Made by a program: the position numbers and the translations under genes. A stretch of DNA of 64,000 nt from Methylocaldum sp002005105. Its GTDB lineage: Bacteria; Pseudomonadota; Gammaproteobacteria; Methylococcales; Methylococcaceae. The stretch is from NCBI RefSeq assembly GCF_051027545.1, contig NZ_CP194902.1:2542001-2606000 (forward strand), in the 5' to 3' direction. Below are positions 1 through 9,074 of this stretch, one piece after another. How positions within the stretch are numbered: position 1 is the first letter of the stretch; every line of letters starts with the position of its first letter. The notes under the pieces are model-generated. The model was given only the letters and a program-made list of their open reading frames with translations. It was not told the origin of the DNA and did no database searches.

Positions 1-780
1 AAACAACCGAATGTTACGCCGTTTCACGTGGATTGGGCGCAGGGCATCATCGATCGCCAGTTGAGCCAGCTTACGCGCTTGGTCGACGATCTGCTGGACA
101 TGTCGCGCCTCACCTGTGGCAAGGTAACGCTCAAGCCTCAAGTCCTGGAGCTCACGACGCCTGTTCTGCAAGCCGTCGAAGCAAGTCGTCCGCTTATCGA
201 GGCCAGTCAGCATGAGTTGTGCATACAATTACCGTCCGCGCCGCTTTGGGTGGAAGCCGATTTCGCTCGATTGACGCAGGTATTTTCCAATCTTTTGGAT
301 AATGCGGCGAAATATACGGACGAGGGCGGTGTTATCCAGTTGCTGGTCGAGGCGGAGGAGCAAAAGGCGGTGATACGGGTGCAGGATAACGGGATGGGCA
401 TATCGCCTTCGAGTCTCCCGCACATCTTCGACTTGTTTACCCAGGAGCCGCGTTCCCTTGATCGGGCACAAGGCGGTCTTGGCATCGGTTTAAGCCTGGT
501 CAAGCGATTGGTAGAGATGCATGGCGGAGAAGTGGAAGCCTACAGTGCCGGCACTGGCGCGGGTAGCGAATTCGTGGTGCGGTTGCCCTTGGTGGATACG
601 AATTCATCTGAAGAAATTCCGCCGCCGCAGGGGGCTGGAGATACAAACGAACCCGGGAAGACACGTGAAACGAGGTTCGATCATCATTTTTCCATGCCAT
701 CAGATCGCAAGGCGCTCAAACCGTTTTCGAAGTATTCCAAACGAGTCCGTCGATTAAAGATTGCCGGTACTTCTCGCTGA
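1..780 (+). CDS. Sensor histidine kinase, C-terminal part (5' truncated by window edge)
   Basis: The frame is open from base 1, so the N-terminus lies outside the window. What remains is the second helix of the dimerisation/phosphoacceptor domain (LVDDLLDMSRL) and a complete HATPase_c domain: N box NLLDNAAKYT, G1 box DNGMGI, F box HIFDLF and G2 box GGLGIGLSLV. The phosphoacceptor His itself is upstream of the window. After the ATPase fold the chain runs about 60 more residues, basic and low in hydrophobics, with no recognisable receiver domain. Related PAS-kinase proteins often end in a receiver, so this tail may be an eroded one, but that is inference. Sensor input and partner regulator cannot be seen. 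Confidence 0.85.
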   Translation, partial: KQPNVTPFHVDWAQGIIDRQLSQLTRLVDDLLDMSRLTCGKVTLKPQVLELTTPVLQAVEASRPLIEASQHELCIQLPSAPLWVEADFARLTQVFSNLLDNAAKYTDEGGVIQLLVEAEEQKAVIRVQDNGMGISPSSLPHIFDLFTQEPRSLDRAQGGLGIGLSLVKRLVEMHGGEVEAYSAGTGAGSEFVVRLPLVDTNSSEEIPPPQGAGDTNEPGKTRETRFDHHFSMPSDRKALKPFSKYSKRVRRLKIAGTSR

Positions 781-880
781 TCGCTCGCGGAAGCGCCAGA
801 CAGGCTGGTGCAAGTATTATCCTCCGTTCACCCTCTTTGAAGCCGAGTCTAATTCCGTTCGGCATTCGAGTGAACATTAT

Positions 881-974
881 GTAGAGTGAGTTAGGTCGTT
901 CGGTGGGTTACGGCGCACGCGAAGCGCAGTGATCGGCGGTTGGTCAGTGCTGATGTGCGCCTAACCTACCCTAC
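881..974. repeat. Dispersed palindromic repeat, family A (diverged copy)
   Basis: The outer arms (GTAGAGTGAGTTAG at 881 and CTAACCTACCCTAC at 961) are imperfect reverse complements, and the interior holds GTGGGTTACG. It belongs to the same family as the copies near 9582, 34243, 42626 and 48508. It fills most of the 225-base gap between the kinase and the convergent HDOD gene. Confidence 0.7.
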
Positions 975-1005
975 GAAAATGAATTCCTGATTTGCTACGA
1001 CATCT

Positions 1006-2907
1006 CTAAGCGGCTCGCTGCGGCGAGTAGAACCGAACGGCGTTGCGTCCGGCGTGCTTCGCGCGATAGAGGGCCTGATCCGCGCGGTGAAGCAAGTCGT
1101 TCTCATTGACCGTCTGGTCCGTCGAAACCGCGACACCGATACTTATCGTCACCAGTCTGGTCAACTTTACCGTCTGAATCTGATGCTTTTCGACATCGCC
1201 TCGCAGCCTTTCGCTTAAGGTTTTCGCAACGGCTACATCGGTGTTCGGCGCTATTACGATAAATTCTTCCCCGCCCAATCGACACACGACATCGGTGGAG
1301 CGCAGCATGGAGCGTATGATTTTGGCTGTGTGTACCAATACTTGGTCGCCGGCTTGATGCCCGAAGATATCGTTGATCTGCTTAAAATGGTCCAGGTCCA
1401 GGAGCATGATGGTTAAGGGCCTGCCTGTGCGGCGCCAAACAGACCATTCTTCGTCGAGCCTGGCGAATGCGTAGCGGCGATTAGGAACCTTGGTCAATGA
1501 GTCCGTCATCGCCATGACTTCCATTTTTCGCTTTGCGATCGCCAGTTCGCGGGCATATCGGCTGATTTCCTGCTGCTCGCGGGCCATTTCTTCCTGCAGT
1601 TGTATGATGCGTTGTCCGCCGCGCACTCGAGCGATAAGCACCCTGTCGTGGACCGGGGTTACGATGAAATCGTCGGCTCCCGCGTCGAAAGCTTGCACCA
1701 AGAACTCGTTGTCCGGCGCGGAGGTCAGAACGATCAAATAGATTTGACGCCCGAGCTCGGAGGCTCGAAGCGCTTTGCAGAACTGTATGCTGTCGATGGG
1801 GCATTTGTCGGAGGCTGCAATAATAAGCTGCGGCTTTTCCGTGACAGTGATCTGTATGCCTTCATCGGCGTTGCTCGTCGTGAGCACTTCGTGGCCATCG
1901 GCGTCTAATAGCTTTTCAAGATCGGATATGCGCTCGTAACCGCTATCCAGCAAGAGAATTTTGAGGCCAGCCGGTTTTGGATCGATGCCGATTTGATCGG
2001 TGTCGGGCGGTTTTATCAGCGGCAGTTCGCCGACCGGAATGCTCAGGAAACGGCTCGTTATCTGCCACTGTTGAGTGACTTGATCCCAAAGCTCCTCCAA
2101 ATCGGATTCGTCCAGGCCGAGTGTCTGTGCCATGGCGATGATTTGCGGGAGCAGCGCGTTTCTAGCGTCCGCATCCACATCGCAACAGCGGCCGAGCAAA
2201 GTCGCCAGCCGCAATTGCGCCGCAAAGCGCTCGGCTCTGGTGCTCTCTGATGTCAATGGCCCCGCGTCGGTATTACTAAGCGCTAACGCTTCGAGCATAA
2301 CGGCAGGGAAGCCCCACTCTTTCAATAAACCGAGCGTGATTTGGCGATGGTCTATGGAAAATCGTTCCTGTTCCGACTCGATTAACCCATCGTCATCTCC
2401 GGGCCTGCATGCGGCTAGGCACTGAGCGTATTCATCCGGGTACACGCTGGCCAATGCCAGTTGGCCGATCTCGGACAAAAGAGCGCAAGTAAACGCTTCT
2501 TCCGGAGCGAAAGTACGATCACGTGTCGCTATGGCTTGGATGGATAGGGCCCGGGCTAAAGAATCGGACCAGAAAACCCGGTAATCGAATGATCCGCAGG
2601 CCCCTCTCAGATTCCCTTGGATTACTGAAAGGCTAAGCGCGAACTGACGTACGGTATTCGTGCCCAAAAGCCCAATGGCATCGACGACCGCTACAACCGG
2701 CCGACGTGCACCGATGTGTGCCGAGTTCGCAAATTGGATCACTCTGCCCGTCAAGGCCGGATCGATTTGCACGAGTTGGGCGATTTCCTGTGCGGTTGCG
2801 TCTTTCTTGTGGGTCAGGCGCATGATTTCGAGTGCGACGCCGAAAGGGGAAGGCAGCTTCCCTGTGGTCTTCAGTTCTTCGAAACGATTTTCCTGGGCTC
2901 TTAACAT
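1006..2907 (-). CDS. HDOD / receiver-like / GGDEF protein (probable diguanylate cyclase)
   Basis: Domains in order: an HDOD domain (N-terminal ~250 residues, beginning at FEELKTTGKLPSP), a receiver-like domain (KILLLDSGYE onward), a short coiled linker, and a GGDEF domain. The active site reads GGEEF and an RxxD product-inhibition site (RSTD) sits five residues before it, so cyclic-di-GMP synthesis with feedback inhibition is expected. In the receiver the strand that normally ends in the phosphorylated Asp reads PQLIIAAS, so that Asp seems lost and the domain is probably a pseudo-receiver. The ATG at 2907 is chosen because family members start about ten residues before ELKxTGKLPSP; the frame stays open to 3039. 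The gene stands alone. Confidence 0.85.
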   Translation of the reverse strand: MLRAQENRFEELKTTGKLPSPFGVALEIMRLTHKKDATAQEIAQLVQIDPALTGRVIQFANSAHIGARRPVVAVVDAIGLLGTNTVRQFALSLSVIQGNLRGACGSFDYRVFWSDSLARALSIQAIATRDRTFAPEEAFTCALLSEIGQLALASVYPDEYAQCLAACRPGDDDGLIESEQERFSIDHRQITLGLLKEWGFPAVMLEALALSNTDAGPLTSESTRAERFAAQLRLATLLGRCCDVDADARNALLPQIIAMAQTLGLDESDLEELWDQVTQQWQITSRFLSIPVGELPLIKPPDTDQIGIDPKPAGLKILLLDSGYERISDLEKLLDADGHEVLTTSNADEGIQITVTEKPQLIIAASDKCPIDSIQFCKALRASELGRQIYLIVLTSAPDNEFLVQAFDAGADDFIVTPVHDRVLIARVRGGQRIIQLQEEMAREQQEISRYARELAIAKRKMEVMAMTDSLTKVPNRRYAFARLDEEWSVWRRTGRPLTIMLLDLDHFKQINDIFGHQAGDQVLVHTAKIIRSMLRSTDVVCRLGGEEFIVIAPNTDVAVAKTLSERLRGDVEKHQIQTVKLTRLVTISIGVAVSTDQTVNENDLLHRADQALYRAKHAGRNAVRFYSPQRAA

Positions 2908-3154
2908 CTGGCGCTCAATCCCGATTCCGCATGCTTGAAAAGCTCCAAAAAGAGCATTTTCGGTTCCGACTTCCTGTAGTCTCAACGGTCTCGACCGGAA
3001 TCCGGTCGAATGAGCGACTCTACACCAAGATGGAGGCACTCTAGAAGTAAGTCTAGCTTCCCAGTGTTGAATTGCAGTGAATAGATTGCTGAGGCGGTGC
3101 CAACTCGATTGTTAGAGTGAGGTACGAGTCAGGCGGGACGCGGGGAGAGGAGGT

Positions 3155-3236
3155 GCACCTTCTGGTCCGCCGCGGATCAGAAGGTGCTAAAGGAGTTTTA
3201 TCCGCCGGTCTTGCGACGCGATTTACCGGCGGATAA
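3155..3236. other. Two adjacent perfect inverted repeats downstream of ispH
   Basis: The first hairpin has a 10-bp stem (GCACCTTCTG at 3155-3164 with CAGAAGGTGC at 3178-3187). The second has a 12-bp stem (TTATCCGCCGGT at 3198-3209 with ACCGGCGGATAA at 3225-3236). The second begins seven bases after the ispH stop on the minus strand. Neither is followed by a clear U-run, so termination or 3'-end protection is only suggested. Confidence 0.55.
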
Positions 3237-3242
3237 CGATTC

Positions 3243-4181
3243 TTAGGCCGTGCGCCGAAGATCTTTGGGCAGAGAAAATACGACTTTTTCCTCGATGCCT
3301 CGGGTCTCCATTACCGTCCGTCCGCCCCATTCCTTAAGCTTGGAGATGACTTTGGTTACGAGAATTTCAGGAGCCGAAGCGCCGGCTGTAACGCCGATTT
3401 TCTGAGCGCCGTCTATCCAATTTCGTTGAAGCTGATCGGCATCATCGATCAAGTAGGCCGCACGCCCGAGCTTCTCGGCGATTTCTCTCAGCCTGTTGGA
3501 ATTGGAGCTATTCGGGGAGCCGACCACTAGAATGACGTCGCAATGGGTGGCGAGCTTCTTCACCGCATCCTGGCGGTTTTGCGTGGCGTAGCAGATATCG
3601 TCTTTTCTTGGGCCGATGATATTCGGGAAGCGCTTTTTCAAGGTATCCACGACGGCTTGAGTGTCGTCAATGGAGAGGGTGGTTTGGGTAACATAGGCCA
3701 GATTGTCCGGATTCGTGACTTGAAGCGTGTCGACATCTTCCGGCGATTCCACGAGATAAATCCCGCCGTTCGGATTGACGTACTGTCCCATGGTGCCTTC
3801 CACTTCGGGGTGTCCGGCGTGGCCGATGAATATGATTTCCCGCCCTTCGTTCGCGTGTTGATGTACTTCGATATGCACTTTGGTGACCAAGGGACAGGTG
3901 GCGTCGAACACCTGGAGACCGCGTTCCTGAGCTTCCTCCTGAATGGCCTTGGAAACTCCATGTGCGCTGAAAATCACGGTGGAGTTTTCCGGAACTTCCG
4001 AAAGCTCTTCCACGAATACCGCTCCCCGATCGCGCAAGCCGTCGACGACATAGCGGTTATGGACCACTTCGTGCCGTACGTAAATCGGAGCTCCGAAAAC
4101 CTCGATGGCGCGTTCGACGATTTCGATGGCGCGGTCGACGCCAGCGCAAAAACCGCGGGGATTGGCGAGTATGATTTCCAT
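3243..4181 (-). CDS. ispH: 4-hydroxy-3-methylbut-2-enyl diphosphate reductase
   Basis: IspH (LytB) performs the last step of the MEP isoprenoid pathway, reducing HMBPP to IPP and DMAPP with a [4Fe-4S] cluster. At 312 residues it has the normal length. The three cluster cysteines are present: C12 (PRGFCAGV), C96 (DATCPLV) and C197 (DICYAT). The His-rich motifs (HEVVHN, HAGHPE) and the late SNSNRL substrate-binding motif are also seen. It starts at ATG 4181. The divergent or adjacent genes are unrelated, so it is probably transcribed alone. Confidence 0.97.
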   Translation of the reverse strand: MEIILANPRGFCAGVDRAIEIVERAIEVFGAPIYVRHEVVHNRYVVDGLRDRGAVFVEELSEVPENSTVIFSAHGVSKAIQEEAQERGLQVFDATCPLVTKVHIEVHQHANEGREIIFIGHAGHPEVEGTMGQYVNPNGGIYLVESPEDVDTLQVTNPDNLAYVTQTTLSIDDTQAVVDTLKKRFPNIIGPRKDDICYATQNRQDAVKKLATHCDVILVVGSPNSSNSNRLREIAEKLGRAAYLIDDADQLQRNWIDGAQKIGVTAGASAPEILVTKVISKLKEWGGRTVMETRGIEEKVVFSLPKDLRRTA

Positions 4182-4242
4182 AGGCGTGTGGGTAATTTCT
4201 GACTAAGAGGGTGGGAGATTCTTACATTTTAGGCAAGCCGAA

Positions 4243-4809
4243 TCAATGTGGCGGCTGCGGAGCGGGACGACGAGGCTGCCACAGCGTTTCCGTTCCGTCG
4301 CCCTGCCGAGCCAAGATACGCGCGACCACGAACAAGAAGTCCGATAGACGGTTGAGATAGGCGAGGGCAAACGTATCTACAGGCTCTGCTTTTCCCAGCG
4401 AAACCAGCACCCGTTCGGCCCGGCGGCAGACGGCACGGGCGACATGGCAATGTGCCGCGGGCGGATTTCCGCCGGGCAATATGAAATTCTGCAACCAAGG
4501 CAGTTGGTTATTGAAATGATCCAACCACTGTTCCAGCCAGTCGATATGACTTTGGTCGATGGAGCGGCGTCCGGGAATGCACAAGTCTCCGCCGAGGTCG
4601 AATAGAACTTGTTGAACTTCGGTCAGGCAGTCCGCCACCTTGGGCGGTGCGGTATAAGCTAGGACCAATCCGATATGACTGTTGAGTTCGTCGAGCGCGC
4701 CATAGGCCTCGACGCGCGGGGCATCCTTGCCGACGCGGGTTCCGTCGCCGAGCCCGGTAGTGCCCTTGTCGCCGGTCCGCGTGTAGATCTTGGTGAGTCG
4801 GTGTCCCAT
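4243..4809 (-). CDS. Cob(I)alamin adenosyltransferase, PduO type
   Basis: The 188-residue protein starts with the ATP-binding signature YTRTGDKGTTGL and contains the PduO-family helices DELNSHIGL and the conserved RAVCRRAER and NRLSDFLFV segments. The family transfers the adenosyl group of ATP to cob(I)alamin to make coenzyme B12. It starts two bases after the rraA stop, so the two genes form a transcription unit. Which B12-dependent enzyme it serves is not visible here. Confidence 0.93.
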   Translation of the reverse strand: MGHRLTKIYTRTGDKGTTGLGDGTRVGKDAPRVEAYGALDELNSHIGLVLAYTAPPKVADCLTEVQQVLFDLGGDLCIPGRRSIDQSHIDWLEQWLDHFNNQLPWLQNFILPGGNPPAAHCHVARAVCRRAERVLVSLGKAEPVDTFALAYLNRLSDFLFVVARILARQGDGTETLWQPRRPAPQPPH

Positions 4810-4811
4810 GG

Positions 4812-5297
4812 TCAGGCCAACTGATCCTCGGTCACGACGATGCCGTCTTCGTCGGCGTAGACGTAATAACCGGTCCTGAAATTGATGCCGGCAAAAGTGA
4901 CGAGGATGTCCCGATCACCGCCGCCTTTTTTGTGGCTTTTCAAAGGATGGGTATGCAGCGCCCGGATGCCGATGGGTAGCCGGTTGACTTCCACCGAGTC
5001 CCGGATACAGCCGTAGACGATGATGCCCTGCCAGCCGTTGTCGCAGGCGAGCCTGGCTAGATTGCTCCCAAGCAACGCGCAGCGGTGGGAACCGCCTCCG
5101 TCGACGACGAGAACCCGGTCCTCGACCTTCTCTTCGAGCACCGCTCGAAGCAGGATATTATCCTCGAAGATCTTGAGCGTCGTGACGCGACCGCTGAAGG
5201 CGCTCTTGCCGCCGAAAGGGCGAAACATCGGTTCGGCGATCTGCAAATGATGAGTGCCGGAGTATCGATCGCAAAGATCGGGGGTGGTAAACGTCAT
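4812..5297 (-). CDS. rraA: Regulator of ribonuclease E activity A
   Basis: RraA binds RNase E and inhibits RNA degradosome activity. The protein, 161 residues from ATG 5297, matches the family in length and shows its hallmarks: TPDLCD at the N-terminus, EDNILLR, VVDGGGS, GWQGIIVYGCIRD and the C-terminal YVYADEDGIVV. ATG 5297 is preferred over the upstream start at 5312 because GGAG lies seven bases before it. First gene of a pair with the adenosyltransferase gene. Confidence 0.93.
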   Translation of the reverse strand: MTFTTPDLCDRYSGTHHLQIAEPMFRPFGGKSAFSGRVTTLKIFEDNILLRAVLEEKVEDRVLVVDGGGSHRCALLGSNLARLACDNGWQGIIVYGCIRDSVEVNRLPIGIRALHTHPLKSHKKGGGDRDILVTFAGINFRTGYYVYADEDGIVVTEDQLA

Positions 5298-5400
5298 AAG
5301 CAGTCTCCGCACTGTAAGATTCAGGAGGCGTTATGATACCCGACCGAGCTTTGCGGGTGGACCATTCGAGGAGGCCGCCTTTCCGAAGCTTACAGGAAGC

Positions 5401-6747
5401 TTACAGATACCGGGCGATCAATCCGTTACGGCAATCGCCGACCGGCACCGGTATCCTGACGTTATAGCCGCCGCCCGGTGCTTCCTGCATGGGGTTGCCG
5501 CGTTCGTCTTCCATGTGCTGCAACACGATGTCGCGGTTGCCCTGCGGCAGAATCAGTTCGAGCCGGTCGCCCACGGCAAATTTGTTTTTCACCAAGACGG
5601 CCGCGAGTCCGGAGTTCTCGTCGAAATCGGCGATTTCCCCCACGAATTGCTGGCGGTGGCTTTCCGAATGGCCGCGGATGTAGTTTTGATAGTCTTGGGT
5701 GTGGTGGCGCACGTAAAAGCCGTCGGTATAGCCGCGCTGTGCCAGGTTTTCCAGCACGCCCAGCAGCGTGGGATCGAATTTCCGCCCGGCCAGGGCGTCG
5801 TCGATCGCTTGCCGGTAGACCTGCGCGGTGCGCGCCACGTAATAGTAGGATTTGGTGCGCCCTTCGATCTTGAAGCTGTCGACGCCCAACGCCACCAGGC
5901 GCTGCACGTGCTCCACGGCGCGCAGGTCCTTCGAGTTCAGAATATAGGTGCCGTGCTCGTCCTCCATGACCGGCATGAGTTCGCCCGGCCGCGTTTCTTC
6001 TTCGAGAAAATAGACCTGGTCGGCCAAGGGATGGCGGGCCTGATCGCCGCAAGCCGAGAGATTTTGATTGAGGTCGGACAACGACAGGCGGAGTTGTCCG
6101 GGAATGTAATCGCCTTCGGCGTTTTCTTCCGCCGGCGCCAAATCGTACTTCCAGCGGCAGGCGTTGGTGCAGGTGCCCTGGTTCGGGTCGCGGTGATTGA
6201 AATAACCGGACAGCAGGCAGCGTCCCGAGTAGGCAATACATAGGGCGCCGTGCACGAACACTTCGAGCTCCATGTCCGGGCACTGTTGCCGGATTTCTCC
6301 GATTTCATCCAGAGAAAGCTCGCGCGACAGAATGATCCGCTCGATCCCGACCGATTTCCAGAAGCGCACCGCCGCGTAGTTGAGCGTATTGGCCTGGACC
6401 GAGAGATGGATAGGCATGTCCGGCCATGCCTCCCGGGCCAGCATGATCAAGCCGGGATCGGCCATGATGAGGGCATCCGGCCCCATGGCGACGATCGGCG
6501 TCAAATCCTTGATGAAGGTTTTCACCTTGGCGTTGTGCGGGAGGACGTTGGTCGCGAGATAGAAGGATTTGCCCTGTTCATGAGCCTCGGATATGCCCAT
6601 TGCGAGATTCCTTTCCAGGAAATCGTTGTTCCGAACCCGCAGGCTGTAGCGCGGCAGGCCGGCGTAGACCGCATCGGCGCCGTAAGCGAAGGCATAGCGC
6701 ATGTTTTTGAGGGTGCCTGCCGGAGACAGCAATTCGACTTTTTGCAT
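5401..6747 (-). CDS. trhP: Prephenate-dependent tRNA uridine(34) hydroxylase (U32 peptidase family)
   Basis: The 448-residue protein belongs to the U32 'peptidase' family, YegQ branch. It starts with ELLSPAGTLKNMRYA and has the signature EVFVHGALCIAYSGRC, followed by the cysteine cluster CLLSGYF ... GTCTNACRW that holds the iron-sulfur centre. E. coli YegQ (TrhP), of similar length, is needed for prephenate-dependent 5-hydroxylation of U34 in some tRNAs. It is divergent from cysM across a 92-base gap. Confidence 0.9.
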   Translation of the reverse strand: MQKVELLSPAGTLKNMRYAFAYGADAVYAGLPRYSLRVRNNDFLERNLAMGISEAHEQGKSFYLATNVLPHNAKVKTFIKDLTPIVAMGPDALIMADPGLIMLAREAWPDMPIHLSVQANTLNYAAVRFWKSVGIERIILSRELSLDEIGEIRQQCPDMELEVFVHGALCIAYSGRCLLSGYFNHRDPNQGTCTNACRWKYDLAPAEENAEGDYIPGQLRLSLSDLNQNLSACGDQARHPLADQVYFLEEETRPGELMPVMEDEHGTYILNSKDLRAVEHVQRLVALGVDSFKIEGRTKSYYYVARTAQVYRQAIDDALAGRKFDPTLLGVLENLAQRGYTDGFYVRHHTQDYQNYIRGHSESHRQQFVGEIADFDENSGLAAVLVKNKFAVGDRLELILPQGNRDIVLQHMEDERGNPMQEAPGGGYNVRIPVPVGDCRNGLIARYL

Positions 6748-6839
6748 GGCACAAAACGTGAAATGGTAAAATTTGAACTTTTCCTATTATCCCATAGTTG
6801 AGCGTATCGCTCAGGAATATCAACCTCTCGAGAACGGCC

Positions 6840-7730
6840 ATGATTTTCCCCACCATAGAATCCTTTGTCGGAAATACGCCACTGGCCAGATTGCAACGTC
6901 TTCCGGGCGAGACTAGCAACATCATCCTGGCTAAGCTGGAAGGCGATAATCCCGCGGGATCGGTGAAGGACCGGCCGGCGATCAGCATGATCAAGCGTGC
7001 CGAAGAACGCGGCGAGATCAAGCCGGGCGATCGGCTGATCGAAGCGACCAGCGGCAACACCGGCATTGCCCTGGCGATGGCGGCGGCCATCAAAGGTTAT
7101 CGGATGACTCTGATCATGCCGGAAAACATGAGCGCGGAACGGCGCGCCGTGATGAAAGCGTTCGGCGCCGAAATCATCTTGACTCCCGCCGAAGGCAGCA
7201 TGGAAGCGGCCATCGATCTGGCCCGGGACATGGAGCGAAAGGGTGAAGGTCGAATCCTCGATCAGTTCTCCAATCCGGATAATCCGCGCGCTCACTACGA
7301 AGGTACCGGCCCGGAGATTTGGCGCGACACGCAGGGCACGGTGACCCACTTCGTCAGCTCGATGGGAACCACCGGCACCATTATGGGTACGTCGACGTTT
7401 TTGAAAGAGAAAAATCCGGCGGTGCAGATCATCGGCGTTCAGCCCAAGGACCAGGCCAAGATTCCCGGCATACGCCGCTGGCCCAAGGAATACCTGCCGA
7501 AAATCTGCGATTTCAGCCGAGTCGATCGCATCATGGACGTAACGCAAGAAGATGCGGAGGAAACGACTCGCCAACTGGCGGCGCGCGAAGGCATTTTTGC
7601 CGGCATCTCGTCCGGCGGCGCGGTGTCGGCGGCCCTGCGCCTGTCTAAAGAAGTCGAAAACGCGGTGATCGTCGTTATCATCTGCGATCGCGGCGACCGC
7701 TATTTGTCCACCGGCGTATTTCCGGACTGA
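6840..7730 (+). CDS. cysM: Cysteine synthase B
   Basis: This PLP enzyme makes cysteine from O-acetylserine and sulfide or thiosulfate. The 296-residue protein shows the PLP lysine in GSVKDRPA (K43), the TSGNTGIA substrate loop, the SSMGTTGT phosphate-binding loop and the CysM-type end RYLSTGVF. A TTG start at 6798 is possible, but ATG 6840 gives the usual N-terminus (FPTIESFVGNTPL). It is followed two bases later by rlmD. Confidence 0.95.
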   Translation: MIFPTIESFVGNTPLARLQRLPGETSNIILAKLEGDNPAGSVKDRPAISMIKRAEERGEIKPGDRLIEATSGNTGIALAMAAAIKGYRMTLIMPENMSAERRAVMKAFGAEIILTPAEGSMEAAIDLARDMERKGEGRILDQFSNPDNPRAHYEGTGPEIWRDTQGTVTHFVSSMGTTGTIMGTSTFLKEKNPAVQIIGVQPKDQAKIPGIRRWPKEYLPKICDFSRVDRIMDVTQEDAEETTRQLAAREGIFAGISSGGAVSAALRLSKEVENAVIVVIICDRGDRYLSTGVFPD

Positions 7731-7732
7731 CC

Positions 7733-9067
7733 ATGGCCGCACGAGCACGCAAAAAAAACCTTCCCCAGGAAGCTTTCCGGGCGCACATCGATTCCTTCGC
7801 TCATGACGGACGGGGCGTCGCCCGCGTCGAAGGCAAGGCCGTTTTCATCGACGGCGCGCTGCCGGGCGAGGACGTGACCTTCGTCTATACGTCCGTTCGC
7901 CGCGATTATGCCGAAGGCAAGGTCGAGGAGGTCATAACGCCGGCACCGGGACGGGTTCAACCCCGTTGTCCGAGCTTTGGCGTCTGCGGCGGTTGTAGCT
8001 TTCAACATCTGACCGACGCGGCGCAGATCGAAGAAAAGCAAAAGCTTTTGGCGGATCAGTTCCGGCGCATCGGCAAAATCGACGAGGTGCCGCTGTGGCC
8101 GCCGTTGACCGGCCCCCACTGGGGTTATCGCCACAAGGCCCGTCTCGGCGTGAAATACGTGCCGAAGAAAGGGCGGGTGCTGGTCGGATTTCGCGAACGC
8201 TCCAGCCCCTTCATCGCCGATTTGGAATCCTGCCCCGTGCTGCATCCAAAGGTCGGCGAGCGCCTCCGAGAACTGTCGGAATTGATCGGTTCGCTGAGTA
8301 TCAAGGATAGGCTTCCGCAGATCGAGGTCGCCGTGGGTGATGAGCGTACCGCGCTGGTGTTTCGCATCCTCGAGGATGCTTCCACGGACGATTTGGAACG
8401 GCTGAAGGCGTTCGGCGCGCGCTTCGAGTTCGACGTTTATGTACAGCGGCAGGGTCCCGATTCGATCGTCCCGCTTTATCCGGAGCATCCGCCGATGCTG
8501 AGCTATTCGCTGCTGAATCAGGGCATTGAGTTCCGGTTCAAGCCCACCGAGTTCACCCAGGTCAACATCGACATCAACCGCAAGATGGTCGATCGCGTGA
8601 TGGCAGTGCTCGATCCGGCGCCCGGCGAATCGGTGCTCGACCTTTTTTGCGGAATCGGCAACTTCACCTTGCCGATCGCCAAGCGTGCGAGCCGGGTCGT
8701 CGGTGTCGAAGGCAGTTCCGAATCGGTGAAACGCGCCCGCCAGAATGCGGAAGCCAATGGTCTCGGCAATGTCGAGTTTCATGTCGCCGATCTGAGCCAA
8801 GCCCTGAACGATGCCGAATGGGCGACTCGGCGTTACGACAAGATATTGCTCGATCCCTCCCGAGCGGGTGCCGAAGAGGTTTTGTCCTATGTGCCGCGCT
8901 GGGGGGCGCGCCGTATCGTCTACGTTTCGTGCAATCCCTCCACGTTGGCGAGGGATGCCGGCATCCTGGTTCACCAGCACGGCTACCGTCTGATTCGCGC
9001 GGGCGTTATGGATATGTTTCCGCAGACGGCACACGTGGAATCCATCGCGCTCTTCGAGAAGGCGTAG
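7733..9067 (+). CDS. rlmD: 23S rRNA (uracil(1939)-C(5))-methyltransferase
   Basis: RlmD (RumA) methylates U1939 of 23S rRNA. The protein (444 residues) has an N-terminal TRAM domain, an iron-sulfur cysteine set (C79, C85 and C88, with a fourth in ESCPVLHP) and a Rossmann SAM domain with LDLFCGIGNFTLP. The catalytic cysteine lies in VSCNPSTLARD. It follows cysM with a 2-base gap and precedes the L,D-transpeptidase gene by 7 bases, so the three are likely co-transcribed. Confidence 0.95.
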   Translation: MAARARKKNLPQEAFRAHIDSFAHDGRGVARVEGKAVFIDGALPGEDVTFVYTSVRRDYAEGKVEEVITPAPGRVQPRCPSFGVCGGCSFQHLTDAAQIEEKQKLLADQFRRIGKIDEVPLWPPLTGPHWGYRHKARLGVKYVPKKGRVLVGFRERSSPFIADLESCPVLHPKVGERLRELSELIGSLSIKDRLPQIEVAVGDERTALVFRILEDASTDDLERLKAFGARFEFDVYVQRQGPDSIVPLYPEHPPMLSYSLLNQGIEFRFKPTEFTQVNIDINRKMVDRVMAVLDPAPGESVLDLFCGIGNFTLPIAKRASRVVGVEGSSESVKRARQNAEANGLGNVEFHVADLSQALNDAEWATRRYDKILLDPSRAGAEEVLSYVPRWGARRIVYVSCNPSTLARDAGILVHQHGYRLIRAGVMDMFPQTAHVESIALFEKA

Positions 9068-9074
9068 AGGCACC

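Noticed and set aside
7700..9073. A 457-codon minus-strand frame opposite rlmD
   Set aside because: The plus-strand product has all RlmD motifs; the antisense frame has none.
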